Positions 40,151-44,853 of a DNA stretch of 44,853 nucleotides are shown here, piece after piece. The first letter of the stretch is position 1. Each line of letters starts with the position of its first letter. A program made the translations under genes and the position numbers. This DNA is from DATMNR01 sp963702765 (GTDB taxonomy: Bacteria; Chloroflexota; Ktedonobacteria; Ktedonobacterales; Ktedonobacteraceae). Below the pieces are notes generated by a model. That model ran no database searches. It had not been told where the DNA came from and worked only from the letters and a program-made list of their open reading frames with translations. The stretch is taken from assembly GCA_963702765.1 (NCBI GenBank), contig CAVPEB010000024.1, positions 1 through 44,853 on the forward strand, written 5' to 3'.

Positions 40151-41519
40151 CTTCTTGGCAGATGACAACACCTGAAGATTTCTCTTCGCTCTCTCTCACT
40201 GGAGGAGTGGGAGGCTTTTCCTGCTTAGGTTTCTGATAGCGGGCGATGAGACGATGTCCGATGCGCAGACTAGCATTTCGATCCGCATTGCCGCGCATGC
40301 CACACTCAGGACAGAGCACCAGAGGTGCGCCCGAGGTGTACCCCTCTGCGGGTTCTCCCTCGGCATAACGGGCCACCAGCTCTCCGCAACGTGCGCACTC
40401 ACGACTGGTATTTCTTGGATTGACCCGACTGGTGATGATCCCTTCATTCCACGCCTTGTATTTGGCGTACGTGAAGATGCGTCCCTTCATCCAGAAGGCG
40501 CGCTTGCTGTTGCCTCGGCGGCTGTACTTGCCCTTCTCCGGCTTGAGGTTGCCCAGGTGCTCAAACACCAGAATGGTCGCCTCATGCTCTTTGGCAAACT
40601 GGACAAGGCGCACGCTCACCAGATGGGCTAGCTGCTCATCACGGTGGCGAATCTTGCGCCAGAGGTCTGCATTGTCTTGTTCGTTCTCCGCGATAATGCC
40701 CGTCCGTGATCGGTTGCGTGCAATGCGTCCTAACTGTTTCTTCCTAAAGCCGGCTATCTCTTGGCCACCACCAATGAACCTGGTAGCAAGGATCGTACCT
40801 TCAACTGTTTGGATCGTCGCAACCGCTATGTGCTCGCTCATATTCAGATCGACTGCACACATCCTGGTGTGTGCATTGGTCGTAATGTGTTGCTCAATTT
40901 TACCAGGGCTCCTGAATGACTTCTCAACGGGAGTATGGAGCCACCACTGCTTGCCCCTTTGGATAAGCTGAGGACTGCCCAACTCTGCATCAAGAGGAAG
41001 TTCACGCCCCGTGATGCGACATTTCAACCAACTCCAACACGCCCCGGTCCACACCTTGATCACTACAGAGGAGCCGGTGCGCTCTTTCCACATGCCTGCA
41101 TAGAGCGTCGCAGACTTGTGCCAAGCACGTGGTGGAACTGGAGGGCGCTCATGCAATTTCTTCCCCTTGGCCTGCGCTTTCTCTTTGCGCTTTCTCCACT
41201 TTGAAAGGCTGGAGTAGAACGATCGGGCTGACCCAAGCGCCGCATGAATAGCCGCGCGCCGGAACATGGCGGGAATATCCTCTCCCACTTCGAAAAGAGG
41301 CATGACCGGATGAGGGTTGCTTTCTGTGGCATGGGTGAGGTGTTCAAGAGCGGTGAGGGCTTTTTTGCTGGAGAGGGAGAGCACCTGCTCATGGGCGGCA
41401 ATCACCTCAAAATAGAAGGCAGCCACCCGATTGAAAAGAGCCTGATTGGCAGCAAACCACGCACCATGCTCACTGCGATGGTTTAAAGCCTGCTTGATAG
41501 TGGTGGTGGCTTTTGCCAT
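40008..41519 (-). CDS. tnpB: TnpB (OrfB) RNA-guided nuclease of IS605 family
   Basis: A 503-residue TnpB. RuvC motifs: MCAVDLNMSEHIAVA (Asp224), TILVFEHLGNLKP (Glu320) and CPECGMRGNADRNASLRIG (Asp413). The zinc finger uses Cys375, Cys378, Cys403 and Cys406. The N-terminus has the helical wedge and an arginine-rich WRKRKEKAQAKGKK stretch. It is longer than typical TnpB at the C-terminal tail. ATG 41519 has AAAGGAG in front of it, and the tnpA stop lies within that site (TAG 41521-41523). It is a programmable DNA nuclease and promotes retention of the element. Confidence 0.92.
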   Translation of the reverse strand: MAKATTTIKQALNHRSEHGAWFAANQALFNRVAAFYFEVIAAHEQVLSLSSKKALTALEHLTHATESNPHPVMPLFEVGEDIPAMFRRAAIHAALGSARSFYSSLSKWRKRKEKAQAKGKKLHERPPVPPRAWHKSATLYAGMWKERTGSSVVIKVWTGACWSWLKCRITGRELPLDAELGSPQLIQRGKQWWLHTPVEKSFRSPGKIEQHITTNAHTRMCAVDLNMSEHIAVATIQTVEGTILATRFIGGGQEIAGFRKKQLGRIARNRSRTGIIAENEQDNADLWRKIRHRDEQLAHLVSVRLVQFAKEHEATILVFEHLGNLKPEKGKYSRRGNSKRAFWMKGRIFTYAKYKAWNEGIITSRVNPRNTSRECARCGELVARYAEGEPAEGYTSGAPLVLCPECGMRGNADRNASLRIGHRLIARYQKPKQEKPPTPPVRESEEKSSGVVICQEAKGCEGLSIPKAKHADANEHGTAQEVWCGMAPPTSDIPHQLRFLVEL

Positions 41520-41520
41520 G

Positions 41521-41928
41521 CTAGACTCCTTTCTGTGCTTCGATATACGCACGGATGCCCTCTGCACTCACCGAGCCTACCGTGGCAGCAAAATACGAGC
41601 GTGTCCACAAAGACGGCAATTTGCTCAAAATCGGCTTGAACTCTTGTCGCAAGTAGAAAGAGGTGATCCCTTTCAGTTCTTTGACGACCTCAGCCGCGCT
41701 ATCCGAAGTCCAGACCCGCACAAAGATGTGGATGTGATCGGGTTGGATAGCCAGTTCAATGATCTGCCAACCCTTGCTCTGGCATTTCTCTTGCAAGAGT
41801 TGCTGGCACCGCTCCTTGATCTTGTCCGTAAGAATCGGCTTTCTTCTTTTGGGACACCAGATCAGGTGATACAAGATCAGATGGACACGGTGCTCATCTC
41901 TCTGGTAGGCTAATGTTGTTGTGTTCAT
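41521..41928 (-). CDS. tnpA: TnpA Y1 (HUH) transposase of IS200/IS605 family
   Basis: A 135-residue HUH-type single-strand transposase. The HUH motif is DHIHIFV (His65, His67) and the catalytic Tyr128 lies in IRAYIEAQ. Other family signatures are HLIWCPKRRKPIL and PSLWTRSYFAATVG. ATG 41928 is the family-typical start; the longer frame upstream is not conserved. It is translated just before tnpB, whose ribosome site overlaps the end of this gene. It acts as a dimer on hairpin ends and could also mobilise the tnpA-less IscB element. Confidence 0.93.
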   Translation of the reverse strand: MNTTTLAYQRDEHRVHLILYHLIWCPKRRKPILTDKIKERCQQLLQEKCQSKGWQIIELAIQPDHIHIFVRVWTSDSAAEVVKELKGITSFYLRQEFKPILSKLPSLWTRSYFAATVGSVSAEGIRAYIEAQKGV

Positions 41929-41985
41929 AGTTCTATAATACATGATATTCAACAAAAATGCAAGAGCTAAAGCCTCACGAAAAAC

Positions 41986-42364
41986 GCGCCTGACAGTGGC
42001 TTGCGGCGGGTTCCGCGTCAAACTGAAGTGTAAGTTTGGTTCCATCAAATTTGGATGATTCACGGGAAGGATCGTCGATGAACCAGGACGCCGTGTGTGA
42101 ATGACACGGACAGGGTATGAGGGACCCGGACAGAGTAAGGGGGTTGGCTCTTGGACTGGGCAAGTGTGCGAGAATACGGACAGGGCAAGCCCAATCCCTA
42201 CATTTAATCAACTTTGCTACAATCCTATGAGATAATAAGGTAGGGATGATATTTTACTTACTTTTTGTTAGTATAAATAACAGATTCTTTTACAAAACGG
42301 GCAGTTATTTGTTGTAGATACAAGCCCGTAAAATCGCAGATAATGCGAGAATGGAGACAATTTC
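41986..42364. other. Spacer with CGGACAGGG-type repeats
   Basis: The 379-bp spacer contains a thrice-repeated motif: GACACGGACAGGGTATGAGG, GACCCGGACAGAGTAAGG and AATACGGACAGGGCAAGCC, ending AATCCCTACA, another dispersed repeat type. After 42230 the sequence is AT-rich and carries the promoter and GGAGA of the VOC gene. No gene is supported. Confidence 0.5.
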
Positions 42365-43252
42365 ATGTCAACAGAACAACAAGCAACTTCAACGACTGCA
42401 TCGATCCACCCTGGTACAAATATTGGACTGGTTACATTGCGCGTTGCTGATCTTGAGCGTTCACGTCGTTTCTATGAAGGCATACTCGCTTTCCAGCCCA
42501 TCGAGCAGGAGCCGGGAAAGGTGGTACTTGGTGGCCAGGATAAACAACCACTTTTGGAGCTGATTGAAGTTCCTGGAGCTGCACCTCAGCCGCGTAGAGC
42601 AACTGGTCTTTACCATGTGGCCATACTTTTCCCAACACGAGCGGACCTTGGTCGCGAACTACTGCGCGTTGCCAGAGCAGGTATACAGATTGGTCAGGGC
42701 GACCACCTGGTGAGTGAAGCATTGTATATATCAGATCCGGATGACAATGGTCTTGAGCTGTACCGGGATCGTCCCCGAAGTGAATGGCAATGGACAAATG
42801 GCATGGTCGAGATGGCGACTGATCCAGTCGATATCCGTGGCATGGTCGCAGAAGGTGAACGCGATGCTGAACCGTGGGAAGTTATACCAGCAGGAACTCG
42901 TGTCGGTCATATACATTTGCAAGTTGGTGATATCAAAGAAGCCAGAGAATTCTATCACACTATCTTAGGTTTCGATGTCACTGCCGACTTATCACAGCAT
43001 GGAGCGCTTTTCGTCAGCGCTGGTGGCTACCATCATCACATTGGCCTGAACACATGGCACTCGCGTGGAGCAAAACCCACACCCGCAGATGCTGCAGGTT
43101 TGCAAACGTATGTGATCGCCATTGCTTCTCGTGAAGGTTTGCAGGAAGTCAAAGAGCGCTTGCTTGCCCACCAGGTTCCTTTTGAAAAGCAGGAAGACCT
43201 CATTCGTGTAAACGACCCCTGGAGCAATCAAATCCTACTGAGAGTACAATAA
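42365..43252 (+). CDS. Two-domain VOC (glyoxalase/dioxygenase-like) protein
   Basis: A 295-residue protein with two vicinal-oxygen-chelate modules, similar to the CatE/catechol-2,3-dioxygenase-like group. First module: IGLVTLRVADLERSRRFYEG (25-44), LYHVAILFP, and YISDPDDNGLELYRDRP. Second: VGHIHLQVGDIKEAREFYHT, GGYHHHIGLNTW, ending with a VNDPWSNQILLRV block. Metal ligands are probably His27-equivalent positions plus HxxH and Glu. The pattern suggests an Fe or Mn enzyme that acts on aromatic or related substrates, but the substrate is unknown. GGAGA precedes the ATG. Confidence 0.9.
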   Translation: MSTEQQATSTTASIHPGTNIGLVTLRVADLERSRRFYEGILAFQPIEQEPGKVVLGGQDKQPLLELIEVPGAAPQPRRATGLYHVAILFPTRADLGRELLRVARAGIQIGQGDHLVSEALYISDPDDNGLELYRDRPRSEWQWTNGMVEMATDPVDIRGMVAEGERDAEPWEVIPAGTRVGHIHLQVGDIKEAREFYHTILGFDVTADLSQHGALFVSAGGYHHHIGLNTWHSRGAKPTPADAAGLQTYVIAIASREGLQEVKERLLAHQVPFEKQEDLIRVNDPWSNQILLRVQ

Positions 43253-43330
43253 GCAAGTTCCAACTAAACGAATCCATATCTTCGTTCAACAGTACAACTA
43301 GAACGTAGCCTGAAATGGAGAACCCTCACT

Positions 43331-43402
43331 TGTCATTCTGAGCGTTAGCGAAGAATCTCACACTTTGGGCACAGAGATTTTTCGCTAACGCTCAGAATGA
43401 CA
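43331..43402. repeat. Long inverted repeat, TGTCATTCTGAGC family
   Basis: Perfect 22-bp arms at 43331-43352 and 43381-43402, with TGTCATTCTGAGCGTTAGCG on the left. The internal AATCTCACACTTTGGGCACA resembles the same-family element at 13732-13803. It is in the 262-bp spacer after the VOC gene and is not associated with a transposase. Confidence 0.75.
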
Positions 43403-43514
43403 ATATGGAGGTAATCTGTCTCTCTTCACCAGATGTGTTAATGGAGCAATATGTGCGAATCAATGCCCACCGACAGTGTCCATACCGAATCCCGAGGATT
43501 GATGTGCACGCAGG

Positions 43515-44017
43515 TCATTGCAATCGTAATACCATCAACTCCTCATCCCAGTATTGCTCATCAACTTTAAAGGCCTGTAGTACGGTTCCATATACTTCAA
43601 AACCCATGGAACGATATAAAGAGCGCGCAGCATCATTCGTTGTCACGACCATCAGATGAAGTTGTTCCAAACCGGAGAGACGATTTGCCATGAGTGATCA
43701 CTTCCTGCAAGAGTGCTTTGCCTACACCAAGCCCACGACTCTCTGGCTTGACATACATACTCAGAACATGCCCTTTGTGAAGGTTTTTGCGGCTCTCATC
43801 TCGCCGAAAGTACACCATGCCGATTAAATCTGACTCGAAAGCGCCCAGATAAAAAGCATCCTCCTTCGGGTGAATACGCTGAATAAATTGTTCTTTCCCA
43901 CGTCTTCGTGTTTCCTCGTATGTTGTGGCGAATGCTTCAGGATTATCTTTGAGCGCTCTTAAACGCAAGGCCCAAAGCGCTTCTCCGTCTTCCAATTGTT
44001 AGTTTGCGGATAAGCAT
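43515..44017 (-). pseudogene. GNAT N-acetyltransferase with two frameshifts
   Basis: A Gcn5-related acetyltransferase of about 166 residues once two one-base insertions are removed. The start is ATG 44017 with AAAGGAG before it (MLIRKLT). Removing one T near 43994 on the plus strand gives LTLEDGEALWALRLRAL. Later, SMYVKPESRGLGVGKALLQE is the acetyl-CoA-binding motif A. A second insertion in CC near 43689 breaks the C-terminal ANRLSGLEQLHLMVVTTNDA, SLYRSMGFEVYG and the end at 43515. The substrate is unknown. It looks broken unless the indels are sequence errors. Confidence 0.8.
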
Positions 44018-44414
44018 TGCTCGTCTCCTTTCATCGATTCAGCTAATGGAAACAGATGACTGATTATAATCTATGTTACACTGGTAATGTGAAGAAAGCA
44101 TTTCCTTTGCATCAGAGCACTAGAGGAATTGGTTATGGATCGAATAAAAATAGCTATAGAACTAGATGGCGCGATGTTCTTTCAAGTCCAGAAGTCTTAC
44201 CTCGCCAGAAGCCAGACAATGAGAGGAAAAAAGACTCCATGGCTCTTGATCCTCCCAATTATCGTACCGCTATGAAGGCCTTTCGGCTCTGTGTCCAGCG
44301 CTACGGACGACTTCCTCAGGAATTAGTGGCAGATCGCAGCCCGGAGTCTGGAAAGAAGAGTTCTGACCCTGAGGAATGGCTTGATATGCGGGAAGTCGTT
44401 GGAGGAGAGAGAAA
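44018..44414. other. Spacer with a transposase scrap
   Basis: A 397-bp region. From 44239 to about 44350 the frame PPNYRTAMKAFRLCVQRYGR followed by LPQELVADRSPES resembles the segment around the second catalytic Asp of Mu/rve-type integrase-core transposases common in Ktedonobacteria, but it lacks the rest of the protein. The following PEEWLDMREVVGGERK ends at the TGA that overlaps the next GTG start. I read this as decayed mobile-element DNA. Confidence 0.45.
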
Positions 44415-44853
44415 GTGACACCAATTCTCGCTACTAAACTGTATATCCCTCCGCTTCGGCCGAACGTTGTCATCCGCCCCCGCCTGCTCGAGCAGCTAAA
44501 CGAGGGTCTACACCGCAAGCTGATACTCATCTCTGCCCCGGCCGGCTTTGGGAAAACCACGCTGGTCAGTGAATGGGTCGAGGGAATCGAGCGACTGGCA
44601 GCCTGGCTGTCACTGGACGAAGGGGAGAACGATCCCACACGCTTTCTGACGTACCTCGTCGCTGCTTTGCAGACGATTGCGCCGAATATCGGAGAAGGGG
44701 TGTTGGGTGTGCTCCAATCCCCTCAGCCACCGCCAACCGAAACGATTTTGACGGCCCTGCTCAATGACCTTACCACCCTAACAGATCATTTCGTCCTCGT
44801 CCTTGACGACTACCATGTGATTGATGCCAAACCGATTGACCATACCCTCACCT
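44415..44853 (+). CDS. MalT-like LuxR-family regulator, N-terminal part
   Basis: The first 146 codons of a large ATP-dependent LuxR/MalT-type (STAND NTPase) regulator cut by the window end. It begins with GTG and TPILATKLYIPPLRPNVVIR, the standard opening of this group, followed by Walker A SAPAGFGKTT (about 43-52), AAWLSLDEGENDPTRFLTYL and Walker B HFVLVLDDYHVID. TPR-like repeats and a LuxR helix-turn-helix should follow outside the window. GGAGGAG lies 7 bases before the GTG. Such proteins sense a ligand and switch on transcription, and are highly expanded in Ktedonobacteria. Confidence 0.92.
   Translation, partial: MTPILATKLYIPPLRPNVVIRPRLLEQLNEGLHRKLILISAPAGFGKTTLVSEWVEGIERLAAWLSLDEGENDPTRFLTYLVAALQTIAPNIGEGVLGVLQSPQPPPTETILTALLNDLTTLTDHFVLVLDDYHVIDAKPIDHTLT

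Larger units (their letters stand above)
39931..41985 (-). mobile_element. IS200/IS605-family element (tnpA, tnpB)
   Basis: An insertion sequence with divergent-free order tnpA then tnpB on the minus strand. Matching imperfect hairpins occur at both ends: GCAAGAGCTAAAGCCTCAC (41960-41978) at the left end and GCAAGGGCTAAAGCCCTGC (39940-39958) at the right end. The right end reads GTGACACTCCGC on the plus strand. Elements of this family insert site-specifically without target duplication. Exact ends are estimates. The element lies between the SRPBCC gene and a VOC gene, and no gene appears to be interrupted. Confidence 0.75.

Noticed and set aside
43405..43659. An 84-residue plus-strand gene
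   Set aside because: It is opposite the GNAT gene, whose conserved C-terminal blocks are read from the minus strand.

Overview
The window looks like a chromosomal segment of a Ktedonobacteria-type Chloroflexota (inference). The supporting signs are a MalT-like LuxR regulator start at the right edge, an IscB (RRXRR plus HNH) locus with the upstream structured RNA typical of this group, a divergent sigma-like protein, many AGGAGG-type ribosome sites, and dispersed intergenic repeats. No rRNA or tRNA gene was recognised.

Layout. 1-2.7 kb: a cysteine hydrolase and a baeRF3/eRF1-like ribosome-associated factor, separated by repeat-rich spacers. 2.7-12.8 kb: a peptide- or amide-forming cluster comprising an esterase, a RimK-type ATP-grasp (frameshifted), a circularly permuted ATP-grasp, a GCS2-type carboxylate-amine ligase and an S9 prolyl-oligopeptidase. 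The last three genes are in a direct tandem duplication with a period of about 3.65 kb; the first peptidase copy is truncated and frameshifted at the junction. 12.8-28.5 kb: single-gene housekeeping and accessory functions (two DinB-fold proteins, small membrane proteins, a YwqG-like protein, an HNH-like lipoprotein, a Ca2+/H+ exchanger, an HSL-type hydrolase, an erythromycin-esterase homologue, a DUF2330 protein, DedA, a CDF-like transporter, an MFS transporter, an ArsR-type regulator and a sigma-like factor). 28.9-30.5 kb: an IscB/omega-RNA element abutting a moaD-like gene, followed by a BNR-repeat protein and a PAP2 phosphatase. 33-36.4 kb: an ABC exporter operon with a TetR regulator and a repeat-flanked promoter. 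36.3-39.9 kb: small conserved genes, flavodoxin, a transglutaminase-like gene and an SRPBCC protein. 39.9-42 kb: an IS200/IS605 element (tnpA and tnpB). 42.3 kb to the end: a two-domain VOC protein, a broken GNAT acetyltransferase, a transposase scrap and the start of a LuxR/MalT-type regulator.

The most interesting parts are the duplicated amidoligase cluster and two details inside it. The two GCS2 copies differ at 15 silent positions with no amino-acid change. Both end in a perfect 25-26 bp hairpin containing the stop codon, and the inner half of that hairpin has been completely replaced between the copies. Eight separate single-base frameshifts in otherwise well-conserved genes, plus a ninth indel in the truncated copy, point either to local gene decay or to residual indel errors in the assembly; reads would tell which.
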